Below are positions 16,993 to 27,891 of a DNA stretch of 64,000 bases, in pieces (position 1 is the stretch's first letter; every line of letters starts with the position of its first letter). The stretch spans positions 1-64,000 of the forward strand of contig CAWDGV010000021.1 of the NCBI GenBank assembly GCA_963801985.1, in the 5' to 3' direction. Below the pieces are notes generated by a model. That model worked only from the letters and a program-made list of their open reading frames with translations. It was not told where the DNA came from and ran no database searches. The position numbers and the translations under genes were made by a program. This DNA is from JABDQZ01 sp963801985 (GTDB taxonomy: Bacteria; Pseudomonadota; Gammaproteobacteria; Chromatiales; Chromatiaceae).

Positions 16993-17448
16993 CGTTACAT
17001 TTCCATATCAAGTTTCTTCTGCATGGCAGACAAAGCCACAAAGGCTGAGGTATTTGTGCGATTCAGGGGCTTGGCGATGAGGCAAGGTAAGCTATATATA
17101 TCCAAATTGTCCGGAGATTGCCTTCGGGTTAATTTCTCTATATTCATGAGCTGACCCGGATTAATATGCTTCTGTTAGACGAAAAAAATCCGAAATTAGA
17201 ATTATAAAAGAATTGAATAAAACTGGATTCATACCCGTGCTCTCTGAAATTATATACCAGCATCAAACCTAGATGCTTAAAATACTAAAATCTCACGGGG
17301 CTGGGTGAGGGGTAAAGCTGATAATACGAAAGATAGTAGTACAAAATAAAAAATGCAAATTCAACTTGAATATTGAAAGCTTTCACATTTTTTCATCTAT
17401 TATTGCGGGTAGTATTTTTAACTAAATCACTAAGATGGGAACCTGTAT
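16993..17448. other. Divergent intergenic region, 456 bases
   Basis: No gene seen. It holds the inverted copy C of the dispersed repeat (17292-17310) and the promoters of the two divergent units. Confidence 0.5.
17292..17310 (-). repeat. Dispersed hairpin repeat, copy C (inverted)
   Basis: CTCACGGGGCTGGGTGAGG on the forward strand. Its reverse complement aligns with copies A and B. With copy A the similarity continues on the far side of the GTGAG arm. Confidence 0.45.
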
Positions 17449-17847
17449 ATGCGCCTCGACCCGGTAAACTGGAAAAAAGAATATTCTACAGGAAATGAAT
17501 CGGTTGATTATCAGCATCAGTATTTTGCAAAGCTTATCAACCGGATTAGCGATAACTTGTTAGAAACAAATGATCTGGAATATAGAAAAAGATTACTCGA
17601 TGAATTAACGAAATATGCCCAATTTCATTTTACTTCTGAAGAAAATATCGCTTACTCCTTGGAATTAAAAGGCATCAATAAACATCACGAAAGGCATATG
17701 GAATTGCTTGAGGAAATCAGGCATCACAGTAAAGAGCTCTTTGTAGGTAAATACACAACAGAGGCTTTTGTTGAATTTTTATTTCACTGGTTCATCGGGC
17801 ATACCATTTACGAAGATACGAGTTTTTTCTCAGAAAAAAATCATTGA
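17449..17847 (+). CDS. Bacteriohemerythrin
   Basis: 132 residues, about the usual length for single-domain bacteriohemerythrin. Ligand pattern: H in DYQHQYF, His and Glu in FHFTSEE, HHERH, and HTIYED near the C-terminus. It begins with a WKKEYSTGNESVD block typical of the family. It is divergent from the CZB/hemerythrin operon, so two hemerythrins flank one intergenic region. Likely an O2-binding protein feeding the nearby signalling proteins (inference). Confidence 0.88.
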   Translation: MRLDPVNWKKEYSTGNESVDYQHQYFAKLINRISDNLLETNDLEYRKRLLDELTKYAQFHFTSEENIAYSLELKGINKHHERHMELLEEIRHHSKELFVGKYTTEAFVEFLFHWFIGHTIYEDTSFFSEKNH

Positions 17848-18031
17848 ATTTTCAATCATTTTTTTAGTTTCTTGCTTTTGGCATTTCCTCGAAAAGATTA
17901 ACATTCTTTTTGCCGTTGAGATAATGAGCTTGCGAATATCACCCAGTCGATACTATTCTATTAATTGTTAAGAAAAACTCTTATTCTCAACTCTCACCGG
18001 TAAAACGCCGAATGTTTTTTAAAGTATTTAG

Positions 18032-20592
18032 ATGAGTATTAAGTCAACGCATGAGAATAGCTCTTCCGAAGAGCAGATTTTTCGTCGTCTCTACGAAGAG
18101 GCACCTCTACCATATCAGTCATTGAATGCTGAAGCCAAATTATTATTTGTCAACGAGGCATGGGAGAAAGCGCTGGGATATAAGCGAGAAGAGGTCATCG
18201 GCAAATCGGTTTGCGAATTTCATCTACCGGGACAAATGGACAAATTTGAACAGGGCCTTCAGAGGTTTTTGTCTGAAGGGTTAATAAATGGTATTGAGGT
18301 TGACTTTATCTGTAAAAATGGTGATGTGAAGACCATGTTGGTCAATGGTCGCATTGCCAAAGACGAAAATGATAATTTTGAACGGACTCACTGTATTTTG
18401 ACAGATATTACCGAACTTCATATCGCTGATCATCTGTTAAAAGAAAGTGAATTACGTTTGCGCCAAATTACAGAAAACATTCAAGATGTTTTCTGGATGA
18501 CCGACTCGAAAACCAATAAAACAATTTACATCAATCCTGCTTTTGAATCCATTTGGGGTGCAAGTAGAGAAAAACTGTACGAAAACCCACGTCTGTTCGT
18601 CGATTATGTTCACCCTGATGATAAAGATCGAGTTAATAAGTGTATCGATAATTTATCAAAGGGTATTTATTTTGATATTGAATACCGGATTATTACACCT
18701 GAAGGCGGGATGCGCTTAATTCATGATCGCTCCTTTCCGGTGAGAAATGATGAAGGTGATGTTTATCGAGTCGCTGGTATTGCCCAGGATATTACAGAAT
18801 TCCATGCAGTTTCAGAAAAGTTAAACAAATCTGAAATTCTTTTTAGTACTGTTTTCAATAATTCATCAGCCGGTATGGTTATAGCAACTGCTGATGGTCA
18901 TATTTTAAGCGTTAACAACACTTTTTCGGAAATGTTGGGCTTTAAACCAGACGAGTTGGCTGGTATGCGTATCGAGGATATCAGTCATCCTGATGATTGG
19001 CATATAAACCAGAAAGTGATCAGTGAAGTAAAGCAAGGTAAGCGAAATAAGTACCAATTTGAAAAGCGCTATTTGAGGAAAGATGGTTCATACATTTGGG
19101 GGCTGCTTTCTTCAAGCTGGATTTCAGATGAACCGTCAGGTTCGGGTTTTTTTATCGCCTTAGTGCAGAATATCGAAGAAAAAAAGCGTGCAGAATTTTT
19201 GCTCAAAAAGGAATTATTGGAGCGTGATGCAATCTTGAATGCTGCACCCATAGGCATTGGTTTGGTAAAAAATAGATTTTTTGACTGGGTCAGCCAGTCA
19301 TTCCTGGATATGCTGGGTTATTCTGAGTCAGATTTGATACATAAGAATGCCCGAATGATTTATCCGACCCTGGAGGAGTATGAAAGAGTTGGTCGGGAAA
19401 AATATGCACAAATCGAAAAAACGGGTACTGGAGAAATTGAAACCTGTATGGTTCGTAAAGATGGTAGCACTATTGATGTTTTGTTGAGTTTTTCTGTTCT
19501 AGATATGGATAATGCTGGCTCCGGGCATATTTTTACGGTTCTGGATATCACTCAAAGGAAAAAAATCCAGAACGAATTAGTTCAGAAGCATATTGAATTT
19601 ACGACTCTTCTTAACAGTTTTCCTTCGCCTATTTGTATCAAAGACAGTGACTTACGATATCAACTGGTTAATAAGGCTTTTCTTGAATTTACCGGGCTTT
19701 CTGAAGAACAAGTTATTGGTCAGTCTGAAATAGATATTTTTCGCTGCGAGAGCGGAGTAGATACTTTAGATCTGGATTTTGAGATATTAAGCAAAAGAGA
19801 ACAATTTATTGATTCAAGCCAGTGCTTATCCAATGCGCTGGGTGAATTAAGGTATTTCAACACGACTAAAACACCCATAGTCAATGAAGAAAATAATGTC
19901 ACAGGAATGGTATGCATCAGTACTGATATTACTGAGGTAAAAAAGCTTCCGAAGAACGTTTGGCTGAAGAACTGGCATTGCGAAATACGCTGATCAGGGA
20001 AGTTCATCACCGCATCAAGAATCATCTTCAAGGTATCGTTATGCTTATTGGGAATGCCAGTCTTGATGAGGAGCCTGATCAGGTTCTCAAGAAGGTGATT
20101 AATCAGGTTAGAACTATTGCGACTGTTTATGGATTACAGGCGCAGGAGAGAGATGAGAAAATTCACCTTGCAAAGCTGATATCCAGTTGTGTTGGACTTT
20201 ATGATAAAACTATATCATTTAATCTGGAAAATGATTTAGAAAGTAATTGCCAGGATGAATTGGCTTCTCAAGAATCAGTGCCAATTGCTTTAATTGTCAA
20301 TGAACTCATAGTAAATGCTGAAAAGCATTCTGCAGCTTTGGAAAACCCCAAGATCGATGTTTTGCTTAGCTGCAATAGTTGTACAGCGAAACTGAGTATC
20401 AGTAATCCCGTTAAAGGACTTCCAGAAAATTTCGATTTTTTACGTGGCACCGGTCTGGGAACAGGATTGAACCTGCTGCGAACCCTTTTGCCAAAACAAG
20501 GGGCGACCCTGACATTTCTGGAAAATGATAGTGTTCTCACGGTTGAGTTGTGCCTTGACCCGCCAGTGATTATTCCTGTCAAATCGACTTAA
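18032..20592 (+). CDS. Multi-PAS histidine kinase of the HisKA_2 type, one frameshift
   Basis: Two frames join at about 19942. A run of six A's followed by GCTTCC needs one more A; the reading then passes from TDITEVKK to ASEERLAEELALRN. The restored protein has about 853 residues. Five PAS domains lie in tandem (starting near residues 10, 140, 270, 390 and 510), then a HisKA_2 dimerisation helix with REVHHRIKNHLQ, then an HATPase domain with NELIVNAEKH and GTGLGTGLNL. There is no membrane segment. HisKA_2 kinases of this kind commonly pair with ANTAR regulators (EutW/EutV style), and an ANTAR regulator gene follows 158 bases downstream. The homopolymer position of the indel suggests a sequencing error, not a dead gene. 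Confidence 0.85.
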
Positions 20593-20750
20593 GAATTAAT
20601 GATCTTAATTGCACAAGGTAAGTGAGGTTTTTTTGATTTTAAGAATTTTTTGAAAGATTGGCTCGAAAGGAATATGATTTTTCGGGTTTTTCTAGGCTTG
20701 GCTCAGGGTGCGAGCTGACATAGCTGTAACTTGTTAGTGGAGAAGTATTG

Positions 20751-21344
20751 ATGGGCAGAAGTGTAAATAAAATCCTACTGGTTGATGATGACAGGCTGAT
20801 ACTTTCGGTCCTGAACCAGGTACTGGTTTCTGCTGGTTATGAGGTTTTTCTAGCGGAAACTGGCAAAGAAGCTATCGAATTAAGTACTGAACATACCCCG
20901 GAGCTGGTTGTTCTGGATATGAGTATGCCCAATATGGATGGCATCGAAGTGGCGAAATGGTTTCGTGAATCTTCACGTATTCCTTTTATCTTCCTTTCTG
21001 CTTATAGTGATGAAGCGCTTGTCGAACAAGCTGTTGACGAGGGGGCGTTGGGATATCTGGTAAAACCTGTCGATCCTCCCCAACTACTGGCTGCAGTGAG
21101 GGCCGCACTGGTCAGAAGCCAGGAAATCAATAACTTGAAAGCTACCAGTGATCAATTGAATTTTGCGCTTGCCGGTGATCGGGCGGTAAGTACAGCGGTA
21201 GGAATTTTAGTTTATCGCGACCATCTTACCGAGCAAAAAGCTTTTGAGAAGCTCCGACAGTTTGCGCGATCCAATAACCGAAAGCTATCTGAAGTTGCTC
21301 AAGAATTGATTTCTGCAACAGAAACTATGAACAAGATTGCATAA
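20751..21344 (+). CDS. ANTAR-domain response regulator (transcription antiterminator)
   Basis: 197 residues from ATG 20751, with GTGGAGAAG upstream. Residues 5-125 are a receiver domain: LLVDDDR, Asp in LVVLDMSMP, Lys in LVKPVD. After a short coiled coil, residues about 140-195 are an ANTAR RNA-binding domain (AVGILVYRDHLTEQKAFEKL...A). Such proteins bind tandem stem-loops in nascent mRNA and prevent termination (AmiR, NasT and EutV are characterised). Its partner is most likely the HisKA_2 kinase just upstream. I could not identify its RNA target in the window. Confidence 0.9.
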   Translation: MGRSVNKILLVDDDRLILSVLNQVLVSAGYEVFLAETGKEAIELSTEHTPELVVLDMSMPNMDGIEVAKWFRESSRIPFIFLSAYSDEALVEQAVDEGALGYLVKPVDPPQLLAAVRAALVRSQEINNLKATSDQLNFALAGDRAVSTAVGILVYRDHLTEQKAFEKLRQFARSNNRKLSEVAQELISATETMNKIA

Positions 21345-21578
21345 TATGAAAATTGATAAATATCATTGAAATTTTGCATTTTTAAAGTCTTTCGCTATAA
21401 TTTTTTATTAGTTTTGTCGGTTTTTTGCTTAACAATTGCCCTGCACCGCAATGGGTTGAGCGGAATGCATCTGACTTTAATTTTGTAAATACTTATTGAT
21501 AAAGCCCAAAAAACCGCTTTAATCAATCACTTAACTGGTTACTTTCGACCGACCAGGCCTAGACCCGCCTTTCAAGCA

Positions 21579-23312
21579 GTGATATTTGATTTTGGGTGGC
21601 GGATGTTATCTTTGAAAAAAATCAGCTCACGCAGCGCTAGTTCGCTGCCCAGCAGAATTCTGTCCCAGGCTTTGGAGCAGACTGCTGATATTGTTCTGGT
21701 GTCCGACAGTTTCGGCGTTATTCAATACGTCAATCCGGCCTTTGAGCGGATAACGGGATTTAATGAAAACGAGGTTCTAGGCCAACGTCCCAGGATTCTT
21801 CATTCAGGCCAGCATGATAAAGATTTTTATCAAAATCTGTGGAAAACAATTTCCAAAGGTGAGGTTTTTCGCGATGTGATCGTTAACCGTCGTAAGGATG
21901 GTAGTCTGTATCACGAAGAAAAAACCATCACGCCTCTTCTTAATTCCTCTGGAACAATTACACACTTTGTCTCAACGGGTAAAGATGTTACAGAACGTAT
22001 AAAAGCCCAGGAAAGTCTGCACAGACTTGCTTTTTATGACACGCTGACAGGATTACCCAATAGACAGCAAATCCACAGTGATTTAAGTCAGGCTGTGAGT
22101 CAGGCCAGGAGAAATTATCAGACTGTTGCAGTGATGTTTATTGATCTGGATCGTTTTAAAAACATAAACGATACCTTGGGTCATTACGAAGGTGACCGCT
22201 TGTTGCGGGAAGTGGCTGACAGGATTCGGCTTTCACTCAGGAATGAGGATACCGTTGCACGTAATGGGGGCGATGAGTTTATCGTGCTTCTCAGAGATCC
22301 CGGTCACGCTGAAAATGCTGCACACGTGGCGGAAAAGCTTATTACCCAGTTATCACGCCCCTTCAATTTGCTAGGGCACCAGCATTGTATTTCTGCCAGC
22401 ATTGGTATCAGCTATTTTCCTGATGACAATAACAACTATCTTGATTTGCTCAAAAGGGCGGATCTGGCGATGTACCAGGCTAAAGCTGCCGGAGGCAACT
22501 GTTACCGTTTCTTTTCTCAAGAAATGGAAGAATGTGTTCATGAGCGAATGAAACTGGAGCAGGAACTTCGTCATGCAGTATTGAATGATGAACTCACCGA
22601 ACATTTTCAACCTCAGTACGACTGTGAAACCGGTGAACTGGTTGGCTTGGAGGTACTACTTCGATGGAAGCACCCAGAGAAGGGTATGGTGAGCCCAAAT
22701 GACTTTATCCCAGTGGCAGAAGAAACAGGTAATATTGTCCAGATCGGAGAAAAACTTCTCGCCCGTATCTGTAAAAAAATAGCACACTGGAACCATGTTG
22801 GTTTCAAGATTCCTCAGATTTCGATCAATGTTTCACCAAGGCAACTGGCAGATGAAAACATTGTCATGACCATCGAAAAAATCCTGCATTCTTCCGGGAT
22901 AGACCCGCAGATGCTGATACTCGAATTAACCGAGACAGCATTGATGCAGCATCCGGATCAGGTGAAAAAAATTCTGGATGATTTATCTCGGCTTGGCGTT
23001 AAGTTAGCGATTGATGATTTTGGAACAGGTTATTCAAGTTTAAGTTATCTGCGTTGTTTCAGGTTCGACATAATAAAAATCGATCATAGCTTTATTCGGG
23101 ATGTACCGCATGACGATGAGGCTAAGGCATTGATAGAAGCAATTATCCAGATGTCAAAAAAACTGGGTAAAACGGTGGTTGCTGAAGGTGTTGAAACAGA
23201 GGAGCAACTCGAATATTTACGCGAAATTCACTGCGATTATGTGCAGGGGTATCTTCTGGGTAAGCCTATGTCTGAAAATGACTTGTTTAACCATGCCAAT
23301 ACGCTTGTGTAA
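21579..23312 (+). CDS. PAS-GGDEF-EAL protein (c-di-GMP turnover)
   Basis: 577 residues from GTG 21579; ATG 21603 is an alternative start. One PAS domain (about 25-145, with ITGFNENEVLGQ) is followed by a GGDEF domain with a canonical GGDEF (about residue 227) and an EAL domain. In the EAL domain the signature reads EVL instead of EAL, but the other catalytic residues are visible: N in SINVSPRQL, E in LELTET, DDFGTGYSSL, K in IIKIDHSF and E in VVAEGVE. It may therefore be bifunctional. No membrane segment. The receptor PAS lacks the LOV cysteine. Confidence 0.9.
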   Translation: MIFDFGWRMLSLKKISSRSASSLPSRILSQALEQTADIVLVSDSFGVIQYVNPAFERITGFNENEVLGQRPRILHSGQHDKDFYQNLWKTISKGEVFRDVIVNRRKDGSLYHEEKTITPLLNSSGTITHFVSTGKDVTERIKAQESLHRLAFYDTLTGLPNRQQIHSDLSQAVSQARRNYQTVAVMFIDLDRFKNINDTLGHYEGDRLLREVADRIRLSLRNEDTVARNGGDEFIVLLRDPGHAENAAHVAEKLITQLSRPFNLLGHQHCISASIGISYFPDDNNNYLDLLKRADLAMYQAKAAGGNCYRFFSQEMEECVHERMKLEQELRHAVLNDELTEHFQPQYDCETGELVGLEVLLRWKHPEKGMVSPNDFIPVAEETGNIVQIGEKLLARICKKIAHWNHVGFKIPQISINVSPRQLADENIVMTIEKILHSSGIDPQMLILELTETALMQHPDQVKKILDDLSRLGVKLAIDDFGTGYSSLSYLRCFRFDIIKIDHSFIRDVPHDDEAKALIEAIIQMSKKLGKTVVAEGVETEEQLEYLREIHCDYVQGYLLGKPMSENDLFNHANTLV

Positions 23313-23421
23313 ATTAATATTGATATAAGTCTGCTAGAAAATTAACCACGCAGTATGAATAGCAATACAGTAGTTATAAACCTGCAAGGTTTTGATATGC
23401 ACTACGGAGTGCTTAAAAGTG

Positions 23422-26400
23422 ATGGATATTGGGTTTGATTATTTAAAAAATCAAAAGGCGAAAAATAATATCAGCAGAATGCCTCTGTACCTGATAACGA
23501 TAATGGTGATTGGTGTCCTTATCGTTGAATTATTTGTGATGTATTCATTGTATCTTAGTGGATATAAACACCAAGGTGAACATCTCTATGAGATGGTGGA
23601 AAGTCGTGCAAAAATTTATGAAACTGTTGCTTATTCAAATTTAATGGATAACTCGCTTGTCAGCGATGAGAATAAAAAAGCAATGGAGGCAACGCTGTTG
23701 CAAATAGAAGCAGCTCATAGCCAAACTCAAGGATTTGGCAAGACCGGTGAATTTGTTATGGCACGTAAAGAGGGTGATTATGTGGAATTCATCCTTGATC
23801 AGAGACACAGTAAGGAGACTGAATCTTTTAAAAAAATAAGTCTCGATTCAAGTTTAGCTTTGCCAATGAGACTGGCTCTGGAAGGCAAGTCAGGGGTGAT
23901 AGAAGCATTAGACTACCGCGGCGAGCCGGTTTTGGCCGCATACACGCCGATCGACGTTCACTCATGGGGGCTGGTTTCGAAGATTGATCTTGCTGAAATA
24001 CGATTTCACTATTTGCAAAATTCGCTATTTATAACCCTGTTTTCTTTGTTTGTCATGGGTCTTGCTGGCTACCTGTTTTTTCGAAGAACTGCGCCGCTGC
24101 TTAAACGTCTCAATAAAAGCGAGTCTATTCACCGAAGCATTTTTGAAAATGCACATGATGCGATAGTCATGGTAGATCAAACAATGAATATTGTTTCGGT
24201 CAACCCAGAAGCGCTATCGCTTTTTGGCTACAAAGATGAAGAAATTATCGGTCAGACTGTTCAAATACTGATTCCTGAGGCATTTCGTGCCAGACATGAA
24301 AACCTGGTCAGGCAGTCCATAAAGAGTCAGCAAGAAGGTCCAATGGATGGTGTTCGATCTGTGTCGGCATGCCATAAGAATGGTCACGAAATCCCTGTCG
24401 ATATTTCGCTAAGTAAATTATATGTTGATGGCAAAATCATGTTTGCCGCTTTAATGCGGGACATCAGTGATAGAAAAAATGCAGAAAATCTGCAGTTGGA
24501 AGTTACTCGGGAATTGGAAAAAAGAGTCAATGAAAGAACGCTGGAGTTAACTGTAAAGAACCAGCAGCTAGAGGAGGAAGTTAAACGAAGACAGCATGTA
24601 GAAACTGAGTTGCTGGTGCGTGACAGAGCGATAACCGCTACTGCCAATGGCATTCTAATTAGCGACAACAGATTGCCGGATAATCCCATTATTTATGTGA
24701 ATCCCGGTTTTGAGAAAATTACCGGATACAGCAATGATGAGATTCTTGGCAAGAACTGTCGTTTTTTACATGGCAGTGATACGGATCAGTCTGGGCTGGA
24801 TATATTACGTAAAGCCATTAAGGATGGTGAAAATTGTAAAGTCACAATTAGAAACTACCGTGCTGATGGAACAATGTTTTGGAACCAGCTCAGTATTTCA
24901 CCTGTTTTTGATGATGAAAAAAATATTACGCACTTTATTGGCATCCAGGAGGATATAACGGCTCAAAAACTACAGGCTGAAGAAAATGAGAACCTGGCTC
25001 TGGTTGTAGAAAATACCAGTAATGCTGTAATTATTGCTGACCCGCACGGCAAAATTCAATGGGCGAATGACAGTTTCAATCGTTTCATCGAAATTGACAT
25101 TGAAAATTCGACAGGAATTCAGATTACTGATTTTGGCCGGAACATCGAGGAAAATAAAATCCAGCTGGATCAGTTAAGAGTTGCAATCAATGATCAGTCT
25201 GCAATGAAAAACGAATTGAAACTGCAAAATAAATCAGGGGATTTTGTATGGGTTGAGCTAAACATGCAGCCAGTTTTCAGTGATCTTGGGCTTGAAAAAT
25301 TCATTGTTATTGGTACTGACATTACCGAAAGAAAAAATGTTGAAAAAGCGCTCCTTGAAAGCCAGGAACGATTCGCTCTGGTACTAGAGGGAACAAACGA
25401 TGGAATATGGGACTGGAATATTCTGACGGATAAAGTCTATTACTCACCACATTTTTTTGAACTGCTTAACTACAGCAAGAATTATAAAATAGAATATTTA
25501 GAATTTTTTGTCGACTCCTTGGTGCCAGACAGCCGATTGCATGTTTGGCAACAGATTAACAGACATCTGGAAACAAAAGAACCATTTGATGAGGAGTTCC
25601 AGATGCAGACTCGTGATGGCAATCATCGCTGGTTCCGGGCCAGGGGGCAGGCAATCTGGAATGAAAAGGGTCTGCCGGTTCGTATGTCAGGTTCACTCAT
25701 GGATATAACAGAGCGCGTTAATGCTGATCAAAAGATCAAGCACTGGAACGAGGAGCTTGAAAAGCGTGTTGAGGAGCGTACTGATGAATTGATTAAAGCC
25801 AAGGAAATTGCCGATTCTGCCAACAGAGCCAAATCCGCTTTTCTTGCCGCAATGAGTCATGAGTTAAGAACACCAATGAATGGTGTGGTTGGTATGGTCG
25901 ATCTGCTTAGGGAAACAGAGTTGAGTCATGATCAAAGAAAGATGGTACACACGGCAAGGGATTCAGCATTGGGACTGTTAACCATTATCGATGACATCCT
26001 GGACTTTTCAAAAATTGAAGCCGGCAAGCTGGAAATTGAAAAAATTCCATTTTCACTCGGTGAAGTCACTGAAAGCGTTGCTGCCACCTTGTCCAGCAAT
26101 GCTCATCAAAAAGGCATTAATTTTGAAATTTATATTGATCCAGCATTGCCTGGGTCAGTACTGGGTGATCCTGTTCGCATACGGCAGATTCTCTACAACC
26201 TGGGCGGTAATGCCATTAAGTTTACTGACAACCGGGAAGATCAACCAGGACAGGTCAGAATCCGTCTGGAACAGGCGACTGATAAATCTTCAGGAAATTA
26301 TGTCAAGTTCAAATTGCGTGTCATTGATAATGGCATTGGTATGCCCAAGGAAGTACAGGACAAGCTGTTTAAACCCTTTGTCCAGGCAGAAAGCTCAACA

Positions 26401-27870
26401 ACACGTCGTTATGGTGGAAGTGGTCTGGGGCTGTCAATCACTCAAAGACTGGTAGAAATACTTAATGGACAAATTTGGGTTATCAGTGAAGAGGGAAAAG
26501 GTTCCGAGTTCTGTGTTGAGTTAAGTTTAGCAGTTGAATTAAAAGCTCAGAAAAAACAAAAACTGCAGCAGTACTCAGGATTAATTGTAAACGAAGATTC
26601 TGAATTGGCTGATGCAATTAGTGATTACCTGTCATCAGTCGGAGCACGAATTACTGTGCTCAAACAAATGCAGCTAGATGAAAGCATTCTGAATAAATAC
26701 AGACCGGATTTTGTCGTTCTGGACGGTGAATGGTTTGATAAAGAAAAAGAAAATATTTCTCAAAATATTGGCAATCAGAAATCCTTTGAGAAGGTAAAGT
26801 ACCTGATCACAACCAAACGAAATGGTACGGCTTCTCCGTCTTTTTGTGAGGGAACTGAATACATACAAACCAATCCTCTGCTTCCATCTGATTTATTGAA
26901 TGGTGTAGAGATTGCATTGGGGCTGAGATACAGAGAGGAAAAGGATCAACATAAAGGACAGGGCGTCATCCATTTCAAAGTTCCAACAATTGAAGCGGCC
27001 AGGAAAACAGGGCAATTGATTCTGGTTGCGGAGGATAATTCCACAAACCGAGAAGTAATCAGAAGACAGCTAAATCGCCTGGGTTACGCGGTAGAACTTG
27101 CACACCACGGTCGGCAAGCTTTTGATAAATATAAAAGTGGCACTTATGGTATTTTGTTAACGGACTGTCATATGCCGCAAATGGATGGTTTCCAATTAAC
27201 AGAAGCTGTGCGCAATTGTGAAAAAACAGAGCGATCTTCTAAAAGAATACCCATTATAGCGATTACAGCAAATGCTATAAGAGGTGAAGCTGAGCGTTGT
27301 TATGAGGCAGGCATGGATGATTTCTTATCCAAGCCGGTCGAGCTGAAGAACTTAAAAGCTATGCTCGATAAATGGCTGCCAATACATTTGTCGGTTGATC
27401 ATCCAGTAGAAAAAATTGAAATAAAGGGTCAGGAATCTGGCGATGCTTTTGAAGGTGTTAGTAAAGAGAAGAAGCCTTCCGAATCATCTAAACACTTTGA
27501 TAGCAGTCAACTGGAAAGACTGGTTGGCGATGACCCTGAAATTATCATTTCTTTACTGAACGATTATCAGAAATCATCTGCTGAGATAGAAGAACAGATA
27601 AATATTGCTTCGGATAGGCAGGATTTACTGCAGATTGGCAAGCTTGGACATAAATTGAAATCTGCTGCTCGTGCCGTTGGAGCTCCAAGGCTCGGAGATA
27701 TTTGTGAAGTACTTCAAAATGCAGGAAAAGTTCATGATGAGAAGCAAGTTAAAGAAACATTACCAATTTTTTTTGAAGAATACTCCAAGATTAAATTAGA
27801 AGTGAATGACTTAATTGAGTTACTTAATAAAAAGTTAGCTAATTTGTCAAATCATACAATGGAAGTTTAG
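23422..27870 (+). CDS. Giant membrane hybrid kinase with a canonical LOV domain: sensor-PAS-LOV-PAS-PAS-HisKA-HATPase-REC-like-REC-HPt
   Basis: About 1482 residues from ATG 23422, which has GGAG upstream. Transmembrane helices near residues 22-45 and 200-222 enclose a periplasmic sensor domain. Then follow a PAS (about 240-360), a coiled coil, a LOV domain (about 398-520) containing GKNCRFLHG, with the photoactive Cys at about residue 446, and NYRADGTMFWN. Two more PAS domains, HisKA (His about 813), HATPase, a degenerate receiver (about 1045-1150), a complete receiver (Asp about 1248) and a C-terminal HPt (His about 1410) come next. The LOV core matches FMN-binding blue-light sensors; the flavin chemistry is inferred from the motif. 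Neighbours downstream are two response regulators, one an EAL phosphodiesterase, so light could set c-di-GMP levels. Confidence 0.9.
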   Translation: MDIGFDYLKNQKAKNNISRMPLYLITIMVIGVLIVELFVMYSLYLSGYKHQGEHLYEMVESRAKIYETVAYSNLMDNSLVSDENKKAMEATLLQIEAAHSQTQGFGKTGEFVMARKEGDYVEFILDQRHSKETESFKKISLDSSLALPMRLALEGKSGVIEALDYRGEPVLAAYTPIDVHSWGLVSKIDLAEIRFHYLQNSLFITLFSLFVMGLAGYLFFRRTAPLLKRLNKSESIHRSIFENAHDAIVMVDQTMNIVSVNPEALSLFGYKDEEIIGQTVQILIPEAFRARHENLVRQSIKSQQEGPMDGVRSVSACHKNGHEIPVDISLSKLYVDGKIMFAALMRDISDRKNAENLQLEVTRELEKRVNERTLELTVKNQQLEEEVKRRQHVETELLVRDRAITATANGILISDNRLPDNPIIYVNPGFEKITGYSNDEILGKNCRFLHGSDTDQSGLDILRKAIKDGENCKVTIRNYRADGTMFWNQLSISPVFDDEKNITHFIGIQEDITAQKLQAEENENLALVVENTSNAVIIADPHGKIQWANDSFNRFIEIDIENSTGIQITDFGRNIEENKIQLDQLRVAINDQSAMKNELKLQNKSGDFVWVELNMQPVFSDLGLEKFIVIGTDITERKNVEKALLESQERFALVLEGTNDGIWDWNILTDKVYYSPHFFELLNYSKNYKIEYLEFFVDSLVPDSRLHVWQQINRHLETKEPFDEEFQMQTRDGNHRWFRARGQAIWNEKGLPVRMSGSLMDITERVNADQKIKHWNEELEKRVEERTDELIKAKEIADSANRAKSAFLAAMSHELRTPMNGVVGMVDLLRETELSHDQRKMVHTARDSALGLLTIIDDILDFSKIEAGKLEIEKIPFSLGEVTESVAATLSSNAHQKGINFEIYIDPALPGSVLGDPVRIRQILYNLGGNAIKFTDNREDQPGQVRIRLEQATDKSSGNYVKFKLRVIDNGIGMPKEVQDKLFKPFVQAESSTTRRYGGSGLGLSITQRLVEILNGQIWVISEEGKGSEFCVELSLAVELKAQKKQKLQQYSGLIVNEDSELADAISDYLSSVGARITVLKQMQLDESILNKYRPDFVVLDGEWFDKEKENISQNIGNQKSFEKVKYLITTKRNGTASPSFCEGTEYIQTNPLLPSDLLNGVEIALGLRYREEKDQHKGQGVIHFKVPTIEAARKTGQLILVAEDNSTNREVIRRQLNRLGYAVELAHHGRQAFDKYKSGTYGILLTDCHMPQMDGFQLTEAVRNCEKTERSSKRIPIIAITANAIRGEAERCYEAGMDDFLSKPVELKNLKAMLDKWLPIHLSVDHPVEKIEIKGQESGDAFEGVSKEKKPSESSKHFDSSQLERLVGDDPEIIISLLNDYQKSSAEIEEQINIASDRQDLLQIGKLGHKLKSAARAVGAPRLGDICEVLQNAGKVHDEKQVKETLPIFFEEYSKIKLEVNDLIELLNKKLANLSNHTMEV

Positions 27871-27891
27871 GTCGAAAAATGGAGAGAAGAA

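Noticed and set aside
16990..17110. Sequence resembling part of a c-di-GMP-I riboswitch (GACAAAGCC...GGC)
   Set aside because: The conserved P1/P2 loop sequences and the GCAAACC element are absent, and the strand and distance to genes do not fit.
21579..23312. LOV domain in the PAS-GGDEF-EAL protein
   Set aside because: The corresponding segment reads GQRPRILHSG and lacks the photoactive cysteine.
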